A stretch of 64,000 bases of DNA from Volvariella volvacea V23 (GCA_000349905.1 KB722765.1:309699-373698), one strand, 5' to 3'. Counted from the stretch's first letter, positions 1 through 14,038 are shown. Numbers and translations: made by a program. The notes: generated by a model from the sequence alone, not told the origin.

Positions 1-72
1 GTAGGTGAGTTCCCTTTTGCACAACCGGAAGAATCCTGTTTGGTATTAGCCCATATCTTCTCTTGTATCAGC

Positions 73-1610
73 ATGAGCGATACACTCACTCCCTTTCTAT
101 TGTTGCCCGCAGAAGTCATCGACCAGATTGGACCTCACCTGAATGTCATCGATGTTGCCAGCATCCGATCAACCTGCGCCTCCTTGTGCAACGTGTTTAC
201 GCCCTACCTCGCCCCTCAATTGGTAATCGAATTGTCTAAGGAGGTGAGAAAAGCAAGTACGAAGACGACGAAGCGAGTCTTTAGACCATTCATTCCCACT
301 CCGGAGTCACTCGCCGGCTTTGTCAAGGGCCTTGAGGTCGAGCTAGCTTACTTCGATATTGGATTCGAGGATCAAGTGGAGCACCGCCAGGGCGTTATCG
401 ACGTCGCTCGAAAAGAGATAAGCAGACTACGGTCGCTGGAACGCCTCAAACTTAGTTGGACAACACCTTACCCTGATTCATGGGAGCCATCTACGCTCCC
501 TATTATGAAGAGCGTTGAAGAGGACCTGCTTCATGCAGTCCAAAATACTCAACGTTTAGGACACCTCAGCATAGGTAGCTCTGTCCTGTTTCTTGGGGAG
601 CAAACATCGCCCTCGGTTTTGAATCGATTTGCGCATTTGAAGGGATTCACCACCCTCAAAATTCAGGACAAAAAGGGGTCTACTCTAATCCCAGAAATTT
701 GTTCCATGCTCACTCGCAATCCTGCACTTGAATATTTGGAACTCGATACCATTTCAATTGCTCGCCTATTTTCCTCGATGATATATTCCCCAAAAGCAAA
801 TCCACTCCCGAACTGTCGCTGCGAAGCATAGCCTTCGAAGGAAACATAACCCGGTCGCCTGATTCCCCCTTCACGCACTTGCCCCGCTTCTCCCAATTGC
901 GTCGACTCGTCTTGGAACCTACTGGTGCGAAATTCCGGACTGGCAAAGAGTGGGACGGACTCTGGAATGTATTTCGAGAAACAGGCATTTCTCTCCAATG
1001 TTTGCATGTCTGTCTCGAGCTTACTCCGTCTCTCATCAAATACCTCACCTCGTTCGAGGGCTTGCAGAATCTGCGCCTAACTGGAGCACAGGACAGCTGG
1101 CCGAGTTTCGATAGTGCAGAATCCATAATCAGTCGGATCCTTCCACTTCATGCGCCCACCCTCCGTAAATTAGTCGTTGACGCCCCTCTCTGTGGGGTAG
1201 ACCGAACGCCTGATACAGAGGGCTCCTTCGACGTATCCTGGCCTCACCCATCTCTATTCTCAAAGTTAAGGTATCTGTGCGCGTTATCTCCACAGAAGTG
1301 GGGATTGTCTACTGAAGCATGTCAGTCCTTGTTGGATTGGATAGAGCAATTTCCGGCGTTGGATCAGATCATGACCATTATGCCCACCTATCGGTCGTCA
1401 AGCACGTATTACGAACTAGAGCAATCGGAGGCGATGTCCATGGGACTGGATTTGGTTGGGACGACTGGGAGACCGAAGAACTGGGCGCTTTTTTATGGCA
1501 AGCTACCGTCAGAGTGTTGTTCGTGGATGATCCAACCGCTTCCAGAAGGACGATGGTGTTTTTTGGTCGTTCCTGACGATTATGAGATAGATTGGTATGG
1601 GGATTTTTGA
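73..1610 (+). pseudogene. F-box-like/LRR-type protein with one frameshift
   Basis: The reading starts at ATG 73. It opens with an F-box-like stretch (LLPAEVIDQIGPHLNVIDV) followed by leucine-rich text typical of fungal F-box proteins, which act as substrate adaptors of SCF ubiquitin ligases. The first frame runs to a stop at 829-831. LRR-like coding (TPELSLRSIAFEGN, then LRRLVLEPTG) resumes in another frame from about 786 and continues to 1610. I see no GT-AG pair that would remove the break. It lies near the short homopolymers CCCC and AAAA at 788-795, so a one-base indel or a sequencing error would explain it. Joined, the product would be about 510 residues. It is not close in sequence to the F-box family at 23-54 kb. 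The family call is moderate; whether it is a pseudogene or an assembly error is open. Confidence 0.55.
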
Positions 1611-1816
1611 GCGACTTGCGGTTCGTTGTTCATTATAAATTCTTGTATCTTGTATATAGTCACACCTGAATAAACTGAAGGTTATGGCAGGGAGCCTGCG
1701 GCTGCGCGACAAGATAATAGGTGACCATATAACATGCAGTAAGATATGAGCACGTATAGAAACTGGCTTTGAGTGACTTCACGTTCCGAATTTCCTGTTC
1801 TGTCACTGCTGAACTC

Positions 1817-2549
1817 CTACAATCCCAACCAAACGCACCCACAAACCATAAGGGTGAGTGCAGCCACCCAGCTCTTATCCCCTAAACCTGCCATGGTCGC
1901 ACTATTATCTGCAGCTTCAGTCTCTGCTGGAGCACTACTGGTATCGGATATGGTGTGCCAAGCGCTCAATGGCCCACTATAAGTCGAGGTAACCGTGAAA
2001 ACCGTGTTTGGATTGCTCCTGACCACCTCTCTGACACATGCGCCCGTGTCATCTGAGCCAAAGGTGCATACTTCGTTATGGGCTTGATAAATACCAGATC
2101 CCTCGACAGTGAAAGAGTATCCTGATGCGTGCTCAATCCAGGTATCTAACCAATCGAAAGGAGTTAGACGAGCTTATGAAGGGGAGTCCATATTAACAGG
2201 CCTGACGTACGCCGTCTAGTTTCAGGAACAGAGTTTACGGTCACAATAGGTCCTTCGGGGTTACTGATTACCATCAAGCTATTCACAACTTCCTGTACAT
2301 ATGTCGTTGCACCCTCTTCGTTTACCCCAATCGCCGACAGTCCGATAGTTGTCTCTTCGGCGATGACATCTGCTGCTGGAGTGTCTTCCGAGTTCTGAGG
2401 TCTCTCAACGACATAGAGAGTTACAGCAGCCTTGCCTAGTGAAAGAATGTGATGAGATGACCACGATGGAAGGTAAGAAACCTAAAAAACCTACTCAAGC
2501 TGGCTAAAGCGAGAAAAGTAACAAACCCAGTACAAGAGCGGAGCTGCAT
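1817..2549 (-). CDS. Secreted, probably GPI-anchored protein of unknown function (202 aa)
   Basis: Three exons (2495-2549, 2211-2435, 1817-2145) join with matching phases to 609 nt. The introns are 59 and 65 nt with GTAGGT/TAG and GTACGT/TAG ends. The N-terminus is a signal peptide (MQLRSCTGFVTFLALASLS), so the product should enter the secretory pathway. The middle contains two cysteines (VCTFGSDDTGACV). The C-terminus has a Ser/Thr-rich spacer followed by a hydrophobic tail ending in WLGL, as in GPI-anchor signals. The overall layout resembles small Agaricomycete cell-surface proteins with no known function. A damaged tandem copy lies immediately upstream of its promoter side at 3.1-3.4 kb. 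The splice model is strong; the function is unknown. Confidence 0.7.
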
Positions 2550-3093
2550 ACGTATAATGGCCACGACTGTAAAAGTGGGTCGGTAATAAACTATTGAACT
2601 TTTGGTGTTGTTTTATAGTCGTCGCTTACAATGCCAAGACGATCAGCAGCAGCGCATTTTTTCTCCATATACGGCAAACCAGCGTGGGGTGTTGAGGTGG
2701 GCCTTAGAGAAATTGCACTGCCTCTTGGTTTCCCGCGTAGTCGCGGACCTTAGAGGCCTCGGGCCCCTAGCTAACAAGGTTCTGCATCAAATGTGTCGAG
2801 CACTAAAGAACTTGAACTGGAGTCGGGAGGGTGGCAATTGCTTCCGGTATTTAGGACTAATGAATAAAAGGTACTTGAGTAACATGTCATAGATTCGACT
2901 GGTTTGGTCTCATTATTGCCTATATGCAAAGAAGAATACAACAGATAACGGTAAGGTGAGGGAGGGGCCATGAGCAAAAGGGCAACTGTCGGTTAATTAC
3001 CCATGTTCCCACACCCAAGTGTTCCCGCCCCGTATTCAGCCAACGTATACCACTCGTTGAATGGGGACTTGAACGTAGCTTAGTGCTAAATGT
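2550..3093. other. Intergenic stretch between the GPI-protein gene and its decayed copy
   Basis: No convincing gene on either strand. It should contain the promoter of the gene starting at 2549. Short open frames here have no recognisable domain and look like chance. Confidence 0.5.
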
Positions 3094-3385
3094 CTACAAT
3101 CCTAGCCAAATGCATCCCACAGCAGCCAATACGAATGCAACCATCTGACTTCTGTCTACCATGGGACTACTATTATCTGGGGCTTCCGTCTCTGCTGGAG
3201 AGCTGCTGGTATCGGATACGGTATGTCAAGCACTCAACGGTCCGCTGTAGGTCGTTGTCATCGTAGAATACGATAATTCGCCATCGGACACATGAAGTTG
3301 GAGCTGCTCGCCAACGCATGTGCTAGAGGCATCTGAACCAAAAGAGCACACAAAGCCAAGACACTCGACGACAGCATATTCCATG
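3094..3385 (-). pseudogene. Decayed tandem copy of the GPI-anchored protein gene
   Basis: The minus strand reads as the C-terminal half of the gene at 1817-2549: VCSFGSDASSTCV against VCTFGSDDTGACV, then TYSGPLSA in both, then DTSSSPAETEAPDNSS and a tail ending CIWLGL. At 3226-3228 the tryptophan codon TGG of the intact copy is replaced by TGA, which would cut off the whole anchor signal. I find no signal-peptide exon or other 5' exons upstream. This is a partial tandem duplicate that has lost function, although the tail still reads in frame after the stop, so the decay looks fairly recent. Confidence 0.65.
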
Positions 3386-3885
3386 TGTCGTGCTTGTGGA
3401 TGAACGCTGTGAGCCCAAGGTTGGAGATAGTATCGCCGCTGTCTTCTTCAATTAGCGTAATCCCTTACCTGGATCCTCGCCTACCCTCGCGTGAGGTGGT
3501 GAGGTGGAGAAAGCTGCACCGCCTCTCCTCGATTCTCCACATGGTCGTGTGTATTGTGCCTAGACCACGCTTCAAGGCCGCCTGGTTAGCACAGCTTCGA
3601 GGAGTTTGTTTAAATGTGGTATGAACGTATGAGGACCTGAATTTGTTCACGTATCTGGTAGAGGAACCCAGGCGGATAAATATCGGAAATGGGGAAATGT
3701 GGCGGTGGCCACACTAGCAATGACGACTGTAGCGTTTTCAAGTTTATATACATCTATTCATTCAGGAAGTCAATGCTGAAGGCACAAGACAGCCTAGGTG
3801 TAATCTGTGACAATTCAAGTTGGTGCTGCGTGGTATGTGCACTGTTCATTTTAAGAATTACCCTCAAATGCCATGACCATGTACA
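3386..3885. other. Intergenic stretch
   Basis: No supported gene. It may hold unrecognisable 5' remains of the duplicate to its left and the 3' end region of the RRM gene to its right. Confidence 0.4.
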
Positions 3886-6225
3886 TCACCTAATCTCACA
3901 TCTATAGGCCTGAAGCCACTCTACAGGAAGAGGAGGCAATCCTTCATCTTCATCCCAGTCATCCGACCACCTCCTCATCGGCTTAACTTCAGTTGGCCCT
4001 ACTTTGGCTTCCCCGACACCCTGGATCCTATCACGACTTCTCCAAGGCACAGACACCGTCGCTATCAGTTGCCGCTTCTCGTCGCCGCGAGAAGACTTTG
4101 CTTCGATCAATGCTGTTTGCGAAGTATAATCCTGTTGTGTATGACATCAGTTAATTAATGACGAGAAAAGGATAGTAGATGCCGATGCAAGACGTCACAT
4201 ACAAACTTTATATCGCTCCTATCAGTCTTCTTACTAGTTTGAGTCGTGGGACCAACACTGGTGCACTTTTCTGGTATATCGGGCGTGAGTATCGCACTTT
4301 TGACCAATACAGGCAAATAGTCTTTCTTCAAGGACTGATCTTCTATTTGGGCATTATGCTTTCTCCCGGCAAGCCTTCGGAATAGAACTGGTGTATCCTG
4401 TGTGACTCCCCTAGTGAGAGCTCGAAGGACGTTAACTCTGGTGGCGTTCACTGTGCCGAATTGTATTCTCGGTGGACCGACATTTAAAGTTGGCGTAACA
4501 TCAAGCGTAGGTGGATCGATATTTTCACTGCACGGAGAAGGAGGAGGTGCTGAGGTGCTGCAATTAGATGAGGGTGATGAAGGTATGTTTACAGAATCGA
4601 TGGGGGAAAGTGGTGGGGTTAATGGGTAAGAAATGTATTGGTCGGAGCAATACTTCTCCGCTAAAGCCAATGGTGGCGTTCGTTCATTGGAGACTAGATC
4701 GTCTTCTGTCGTTGACATCTTCGTATGGCCATCATCTCCGGTACTAAGCACTGCACTAGAACTGCCCTTTTCCGCATCGACTTTGGCCAGTTTTTGGGTT
4801 TTCACGGGGTTTTGACATTCCCAAAACCGAACAGTTATCTGTCTCCCGTTGAGAGATGAGCCATCTAGTTCTGAGATTGCCAACTGGGCTGGCTGTACAT
4901 GAGCGAGAAGTGCTTAGAATGGACCACGGGTTGAAGGTACCTTGTTTGAGAGACTTCAATTCGATCAATCCTGTACAAGTACAGTCCTCTGCTACGTCTT
5001 CTCTTGTGAATATTTGGACTCTGTCAAGTAGTGATAAGTACCCAATTGAGATGCGATAGGGTAAGGTATCACCTCATAATTTCCTCATACTGATGCAACG
5101 GTAGGATGTCAAGCTGGTAGTACTCAATACAGATGAATGCTCACAGGAGAGAAGAGCTGTTGAAGAAGGGCTACCGCATCCTCTTCTGGTAGCTCTGGGT
5201 CTAGGTTCTATGTGTAATATTGCGCCACACCACCTCCGTCAACGTATTTCATGCCTGAGAGAGGCGGCAAGACTCACAGTGCATGACAAGACATTCGGGA
5301 AGAATGCATGTGCAGATATTCCTGCCTTCCTCAGCGCTTCCTCTCCTCTCTTGTTCGCGCTCTTTGACCAGAACTGTATCGCCACAACACGATGCATGTT
5401 GGATCGTCCTTGCCCTTCCTTCACTCTACCTTTTCCTGCAATGATACTCTTACAGTTAGAAGAGTCCCCATGTCGCAGTACCAAGCCGCTTCCAGCGCTC
5501 GCATCTCCACCATTATACAAATCAAATGATATCCAAGCCACGGAAGGCTTCGGTACTTGAGTAGCGAGGAATTGGTATAGAGCCTGAGGCGTTTGGAGCT
5601 CCGGCTTGAGGTTTCGTAGAATTTTGGGGCGGGGTTTGATGAGAAGTGAAGAGAGAGGTTCCGTTGGATGACAGCTAAGGTTGAGGAGGTACGGGAAATG
5701 TATATTTGAGTTGTGGGAATTGTGGCGGGAGACGTAAGGACGAGAGAGAGGAGGTGCGAGGTCGATGGCTGAGTTATGACAATACAATAGGACCTGCTTA
5801 GCTATTATAGATGCTGTCATATTAGCGAACAATGCTCGTAAATAGGGATAGCGTACTTTACCAGTTTCTTCTGAATTGAATTGAATACGCGTTGTACGAG
5901 GGTGATTGGTATACGTAATCCTTGGGTGACGGATATTTAACTTGAGTACCCTAGCAAAATGGTTTCGTAGCTGAGTCGTGAGGCTGTCTAAGCGGATATT
6001 CGTAGGCAACTCTTGGGCATAAATGGTGGATGTGACACTCCAAGCGGTGGGTATAGTCAGTTTAACAGAGCAGCCATCAGGAGAAGGTGGAGGCGTTGGT
6101 AGTCCATGATGACTTTGAGGGAGAAAGGAGCATGGTGGCGAAATCAGGGTGTGGCGGGCACTTGTGAAAGGTACTTGTATGGACTCGGGGTGGCGAAATT
6201 TATTCATCGACATGTCGGGGTTCAT
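3886..6225 (-). CDS. RNA-binding protein with RRM domains (679 aa)
   Basis: Six exons (5278-6225, 5145-5207, 5073-5089, 4941-5020, 4203-4888, 3886-4131) give 2,040 nt in frame. The clearest RRM crosses exons 2 to 5: a helix (ELPEEDAVALLQQLF), then SPYEEIMRVQIFTRED, then GLIELKSLKQAQLAI, then the classic last strand NGRQITVRF. The 17-nt third exon carries YEEIM. Two more degenerate RRM-like stretches lie in exon 1, around residues 60-140 and 205-310 (TVAIQF-type strands, ALRKAGISAH). The C-terminal half is Ser/Pro-rich and disordered, ending with an acidic WDDWDEDEG-like segment. The role is RNA binding, probably post-transcriptional control; the exact orthologue is not recognised. ATG 6225 was chosen as the first in-frame start of the long exon. 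Confidence 0.7.
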
Positions 6226-6925
6226 TGAGGTATTTGTTGATTTTCTAAGGGTGGTCTTGGTTCAGATAAGCTAGATAGTAGTCGATCGTTGCTAAAGTGT
6301 GGTATCCAAAGAGTTCGTGCGCCCCCGATGCGCACTCCCTTTATAACAGCATGGGTACGTTTGTGTTATTCAGCGGCACCACTGGTCTAAAAGCAGTTTC
6401 AGGAAGAGTCAAATCAGTGCCCCATTGTAACAAACCACGTTCGAATGCACTTGTGTGGATGAGCGCTAGCATATGTGGATGCCTCCGTTTCATGCGAAAC
6501 CACAGGGTCTGGCATAACTGGGGTACCAAACTATAGTCGAATACCCAAAATCCATTTATCTGATGCACTGAGGGGAAGAGGACAAGTTAACGATTGTCAA
6601 ACAAAAGCAAACACAGCAAACGTGTAGCGTGGCGGCAAAGCTTTCCCCATCAAGCTCAACAGCACGCCAAAGCTTAACTCCACAGTCACCCTCGCGCCTA
6701 TTCCCCTTCTTTTCTTTCAACGGCCACGCGCTTTGTAGTTCTCAACATCTTGGACCTTCCTTTCTCCCCAGACACTTGGGAATTGAAGAGCATACACGAA
6801 CCGGAGTGTTATTCCAGCACAATTTTCGGAATTATTTTTGAAGTCGGAGAGCCGCTCATAACGGGACGACAAGAACTTGCAAGTCTCAACCAATCGCACA
6901 ACAAGAGAGTCGAAGCTCAAGCACT
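6226..6925. promoter_or_regulatory. Divergent promoter region between the RRM and UBX genes
   Basis: About 700 bp separate two start codons pointing away from each other. No gene is supported inside it. No clear TATA box seen; pyrimidine-rich tracts lie toward the UBX gene. Confidence 0.45.
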
Positions 6926-9347
6926 ATGGACGCGTTGACGGATACACAACGAGCGGCCGTCTTGCAGCTCCGGGAGATTACCAGCGGCGGTGATGACGAG
7001 GTTGCCATTAGCGTTTTGAGCAGTGTTGATTGGGATGTAGGGGTACGTGCTGTCGTCTTCTCACTATTCTTCCGTGTCCACTTTCATGTCAGTTGACGAA
7101 TCTGGTTATTTACTCTTCGTGCTCTCTGCTTGCTGCGACTCCCGACCACAAATTGGCTCTCGTGAACTTGCCTGGCGCTCGTGTGCTGTTAAACTGCACC
7201 GCCTATGGCGTCTTGACGTGGATATTTGACGCTCGGCGTTTGTCCAATCAATGCAGAGAGCGGCAGATATGATCTTTGGAGGCAGCGGCGGGGGCGTCAA
7301 TATCAGGACAAACAGCGAGTCATCGTCATCGTCAACACATGCACCTGCGCCGGCTGTGCATTCTTATCCGCCCGTGGCGTCTACGTATGAGGAACTCGAA
7401 GTCGATGATACGGAACAGCTCCTACCCACACGATCGTCTTCTGGTTCGCATAGAAATAGTCATAGGGTAAGCACCCCATACTTCAGTCATAGTCTATTGA
7501 TCCCGTTGCTCATCGCGTTCCGTTTCTCATTTCCAGCATCGACCGGTTAGACCAGCCTATGATATAATCCCCCGGCCCCTCCTAACACTCCTCACGTTCC
7601 CCCTCCAAATCATCTCTGGAATCCTCAGATTTGTATTCTCCATTCTCCGCATTCCATTCCCTCCACGCGTATTCCCCTTTACATACCTCACGCCCGGATA
7701 CCGCCCTCTCGGTCGTACACCGAGCAGCAGCTCATCTAGAAGAAGAGGAGCGAACGGTGCGGCTGGGATGAGGGGACAAGAAGTGTGGATCCGCGATTTG
7801 GAAGAAGAGACTGGGGCCTTGTGCATCAGCCGCGCCAGAGCAAGAGCCCAAGAGAGACAGCAACAAGCGAGTTTGAACCATGCAAGCTCGTCCGCTACTG
7901 AGGCGAGCAGTTCGAGCAGCAATTTGGTTTCGAGATCTGGTGCGGGTGGGAGTGGGGCCGGTGGTGCCGGGCTCCCAGGGGACACGAGAATTCTGCCCGA
8001 TTTTGCGACGGGGACTTATGAGGAGACTTTGAGGAGGATTCAGAGGGAATTGAAGATTGGGTGCATCATCTTGGTTAGTGATGAGCACGATGATGTGCCT
8101 GAATTCAAGAGGTGTGTGGTATTGTTACTTCTACTGCAAAGGCTATCTTTAATTCCTGTTACTGGATAGGTCTACGCTTACGGATCCTGCATTCGTCAAC
8201 TTCCTCCATGACAACAACATCATCGTCTGGGGTGGTGACATTGGCGACTCGGATGCCCATAGTGGTACGTATCACGCCTCGTTGCTTGACACCGTGTGGC
8301 CGCTGACCACACCCCCTAGCTTCCCTCAAACTGCAGGCGACTACATACCCCTTTGTAGCATTCATCGCCCTTCAACCGCCTCGCAACGCGCCTTCATCCT
8401 CTCGCTCGTCATCCTCCTCATCTTCGTCCTCCTCAGTCCTCACTGTGCTCTCTCGCCACCAAGGCAGATCAGTCCCGCTCTCCTCGGGGCCGACGTCCTC
8501 TCAGGTCCTCCTTAACCATCTTGAGACTCAGGTGTTACCGCGTGTAACGCCGTTCTTGACACGGCTGAGGTCGGTTCAGGAGAGCCACGAGAGAGATAGG
8601 AGGATCAGAGAAGAGCAGGATAGAGCTTACAAGGAGAGCATGAAGAGGGACAAGGAGAGGATTGAAGCCAAGATCCGAGAGGAGAGTGAAAGAAAGGAGA
8701 GAGAACGAAGGGAGGAGGAGAGGAAGAGAGAGGAAGAGAGGAAGAGAGAAGAAGAACGAGAGTGGGCGAGGAGGAAGGAGGAGAGGAAGGTCGAGTGGAG
8801 GCGGTGGATCAAGAACAATGCGGTTGGAGAAGAGCCGGCTGGCGTCATGGGCATCGCGAGGTATGCGATTCGGTTCCCGAATGGACACCGAGTGGTGAGG
8901 AGGTTTGAAGAGCGGGAGAGTTTGACTGCGCTTTATGGGTTTGTGGCGTCCGAGTTGTTGAGTGTGGAGGAAGGGTTGGTGGGTACGCAAGGAAAGGGGA
9001 CTGCACCGCCGGAGGGGATGAAGCTCGCCACTGGGGAGCAGACTGTTGAAGCTAGACTCGCTTTGGAGCAAGATCCGGAGGAGTGGTGGGGTTTCGTTGT
9101 TGCTTCTTCGTATCCCAGACAAACGATCCAATGGCAACCTGGTGTTTCGTTAGGAGAAGTTGAGGGTGTGAAGGGTGGCGGACAGCTGGTTGTTGAGTTG
9201 GTCGGGGGTGGCAATGGAAGTGGAAAGTCGAGCTCTAGGTCGGGCTTCGAGGGGAGGAACGGGAATGGAAATGGAAATGATATTGGTAGCTCTACGAGAG
9301 ATGAGGACGATGATGATGCTTATGAGACTGAGAGCGATGATGAGTAG
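6926..9347 (+). CDS. UBA-UAS-UBX membrane protein, Ubx2/FAF2-like ERAD factor
   Basis: The protein starts with a UBA-like domain (TDTQRAAVLQLREITSGG ... WDVGRAADMIFGGSGG), which binds ubiquitin. A hydrophobic hairpin follows (LLTLLTFPLQIISGILRF), which would insert in the ER membrane. Next is a UAS thioredoxin-like domain (CIILVSDEHDDVPEFKR ... NIIVWGGDIG), then a long charged coiled coil rich in Glu/Arg (about 8570-8810), then a UBX domain (YAIRFPNGHRVVRRF) that recruits Cdc48/p97. This order matches yeast Ubx2 and human FAF2, which link ubiquitinated ER proteins to Cdc48. Introns: 7043-7256, about 7468-7535, and two more between 8111 and 8330. The first, 214 nt, is long for this genome. An acidic, Asp/Ser-rich tail ends the protein. 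Confidence 0.85.
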
Positions 9348-9588
9348 AACATTTGTTGTAGCATCCATGGATTTTGGCATGGCATAGGACATTTCTTGCG
9401 TACATAGCCGCTGTTCGTGCACACAAACTATTATTAATCGATCATGCATTTTCTTCGAAGGATATGTTGCTAGAATGCCTTGAATCTCAGATGTACGGAT
9501 TCGATTGGAATGCCCAATAAGAACAGGAAGGTTGAGAATCGTGGACCAAGTACAAAGGCGACTATGAAAATGAGATGAGGGTATCAAA

Positions 9589-10395
9589 TTATTGGCTCAG
9601 GATAGTGCGGACGAAGGATTCATAGTTGACGTTGCCATCTCTGTAAACCTATCAGTGTCGGATAATCAGCTATATGTTGAGCCGAGTACGCACGCTCCGA
9701 TTTGCACGCCCTTCAATAGCTCATCGACCTCCTCATCAGTCATCTTCTCGCCCAATTGTGTAAGGACATATCGCAACTCGCCAGCGCCGATGAATCCGTT
9801 CCCTTCCTTATCGAATACTTGGAAACCACGAATAAAGTCCTCTGTGCGGCGTAGAGTGCAAGTATGAGCAAAGGATCAATGGAGGGAAGGGGTAGAATGA
9901 GAGCGAGGTATGTAGTACGGTGAACTAACCTGGTGTCCCTGCGGGCTTGAAGCCATCAGGTCGGTTGAGGATCGTGAGGAAAGTCTTGTAGTCGACTGTA
10001 TAACATGGAGAGTAGAACAATCACGTTAGAATTCTAGCTTGAAAGAGTCCGATTGGTCGTGGATGATGTGCGAGAACGCGAGCAGGGTGCATAAGAACAC
10101 TGAACTGGAACTACTTACCATCCTGTGGAGCGTTGGCAACAATATCCGTAACCTCAGCCTGTGTAGGGTTCTGTCCTAGAGCCCGGAGCAGATCCCCAAG
10201 TACTTCGCGTGGAACAGCTCCAGTACCGCGTTTATCGAAAAGTGCAAAGGCTTCCTTGTATTCTGCAAGGGTTGGTTCGGGAGATTAACAACGCGTTTGG
10301 TTACTGATTTTGGGCGTGCTAACCTGCGTTATCGCTCTAGATGAGTTCAAATCGCGTAAGTACCTAGTTAAATTTATGATTTGAGAGCATACCAT
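9589..10395 (-). CDS. cdc4: Myosin essential light chain, Cdc4-like EF-hand protein
   Basis: The start codon is alone on its exon (10393-10395, ATG followed directly by GTATGC). A 13-nt exon (10324-10336) follows, then EF-hand exons. The product begins [20 protein letters not shown] and continues with [53 protein letters not shown] and [19 protein letters not shown], ending [11 protein letters not shown]. This matches fission-yeast Cdc4, the essential light chain of type II myosin in the cytokinetic ring, along its whole length (about 145 aa). The third EF hand keeps the calcium-type loop ([12 protein letters not shown]). It shares a 161-bp divergent promoter with the gene starting at 10557. 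Confidence 0.88.
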
Positions 10396-10556
10396 GGTGA
10401 TTTAGAGGTCAAGAGAATGGATGGGTATAGCAGAGATGAGCGGATTTGGAAGGCAATGGGTGGTTGCCATTGTATTTGCCATTGTTAGATTCAGAGGCCA
10501 TAGCCTTTATCTTATCACAGTCAGGCTTGCGTCATTATCGTGCTAATTACCCCACC
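10396..10556. promoter_or_regulatory. Short bidirectional promoter
   Basis: Only 161 bp lie between the start codons of the Cdc4-like gene (minus) and the gene at 10557 (plus). Both genes must initiate inside or very near it. Both start codons are followed at once by an intron, so first introns may carry regulatory signals. Confidence 0.55.
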
Positions 10557-11637
10557 ATGGTAAGCACTCCGTGATACCTCAAATACTTGCTGCAACAAAA
10601 CCACAGGATATCGACCCATTAGCAGATGCTGGCCCTGCACGACACATAATCGAATCAGACGACGAAGATGAATTTAATCCACTACCACATGCGACAGAAG
10701 AAGTACCCCCACCGGAGCAAGTTCAAGTCAAACTGGTAGGGACAATACCAAAGGACAAAAATAAGCTTGTCGTAGCCACAAGACTACCAGGAACACATTG
10801 GGCACGGGGCGCAGATCTGGGTGAACAGATTGGTGGAGTAGCGGTCAACGGTGTACAGGTGCGACCCAGTCTGGTGTCCAGGTGGTGCGCGAGTTCTGAC
10901 GAATAAGTGATTAGATGGGCCAGCTGTTCACTCCAGAATGGACTTCATCAGTTGTCCTCGTATCGGAAGTTCTGTCACGATTGCCGTTATGGGCCATGCA
11001 CCCGTATGTCAAAGCAATCACAGATGCGTTCAACCCAGCCAAGTGCGTTTGCACGATGAGTTTCGGATCTTGAACTTACCTTTGCCCTTTGCAATATAGG
11101 GCCTTCGTGCTTGATTTATACCCTGTGTCAACATATATAAGTTCAGCGAGGCCGCCGGAATATTATGACAGTGCCCCTATCCGATACCTAAGCACCTCTA
11201 CCTCTCCAACTTTGCCGTCGCAATACGTGAGTATGCATACCTGACCTTCAAGCAATTAGCCTATAAATTTCTTGATTTAGTCTCCAGCGGAACCCTTTTC
11301 TCCCCCAAACCTCGTCCAAGGCACATCAGCCGCCTTCCTCTCACACCTCGCATTCCACAACCCGGAATCAACCTCTCTCCTAGTTCTCCTACCCTCTCCA
11401 ACAGTCCCTCCCCCACCTCCGCGTACAATTCCGCCAGCTAATACTGATATCTTGTTTGACAAAGAGGATAGATGGTCTGCGAGTACGATGAACGAAGTTC
11501 AAAAGCTCTTGGCTGGTCTGTTTGAAGAAAAGGTGCACGAGTGGAAGAGTGACAAGAGCGGAAAGGGAGCAGCCGAGGGTGTTGGGGCTCCTTTGGGCAA
11601 GAGAAGAGAACTCGGGAGTGAGAGTTTGTACATCTAA
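10557..11637 (+). CDS. Conserved fungal protein, possibly proteasome assembly chaperone 1-like
   Basis: ATG 10557-10559 is followed directly by a 47-nt intron (10560-10606). Later introns are 10859-10914, one after NPAK near 11042, and one after LPSQY near 11226. The protein starts MDIDPLADAGPARHIIESDD, has an acidic N-terminal tail, then alternating strand/helix text (GQLFTPEWTSSVVLVSEVL, AFVLDLYPVSTYI, SAAFLSHLAFHNPESTSLLV) and ends GSESLYI. The pattern of strands plus a helix after a G/S-A-A-F-L motif recalls the PAC1/PAC2 chaperone fold, which helps assemble 20S proteasome alpha rings. That family call is tentative; the gene model itself is well supported by matching splice phases. Confidence 0.5.
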
Positions 11638-11984
11638 GCGCTGTATATTAAGAAAATCACCGAGTATGTAAAGTCGGTTGTGATTTCTTTTAGGCTCATG
11701 CCCTCAGTTGTTTGTATCACACGTATGACAGCTCCGAAGTTTCCACACAGGGTACTCGCAAATTAGCCAGGTCTCGTTTTAGTTGCAACACCCTCACAAG
11801 TTCTCAGCGGCTTGATCAGCCGGCATTACCTTCAGCGAATGGCTTAGCATTGCATTGCACTGAAATAGTATGTACAAGGAAAGAGGAAACAAGGAAAAGT
11901 AATAATAAATCAGAGTGTGGGTGACCATAGCCGAGATCGTTGCCGTGACTATACAACCTGACAGATTGATCCCTAGTAAGCCAC

Positions 11985-13932
<1,948 letters not shown>

Positions 13933-14031
13933 GGCTAGGAGTGGTACTGAGGGGTGGGTAGTTCACAGAGAAGAAAGTTTAGGTGCGAGAGAAGGATCGC
14001 TCGATGACTCTTCCTCCACAAATCGACCCAC

Positions 14032-14038
14032 ATTTATA
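14032..14038 (-). promoter_or_regulatory. TATA box of the xylanase gene
   Basis: On the minus strand this reads TATAAAT, 100 bp upstream of the ATG at 13932. That is a usual distance for fungal TATA promoters. Confidence 0.6.

Noticed and set aside
5114..5144. 31-nt intron in the RRM gene
   Set aside because: Too short. The next AG gives a 55-nt intron and restores the RRM text SPYEEIMRV, so the longer one was chosen.
8535..9137. 200-codon open frame on the minus strand
   Set aside because: It is the antisense shadow of the charged coiled coil and UBX region of the UBX2-like gene; its Leu/Ser/Pro runs come from GAG/AGG-rich codons on the other strand.
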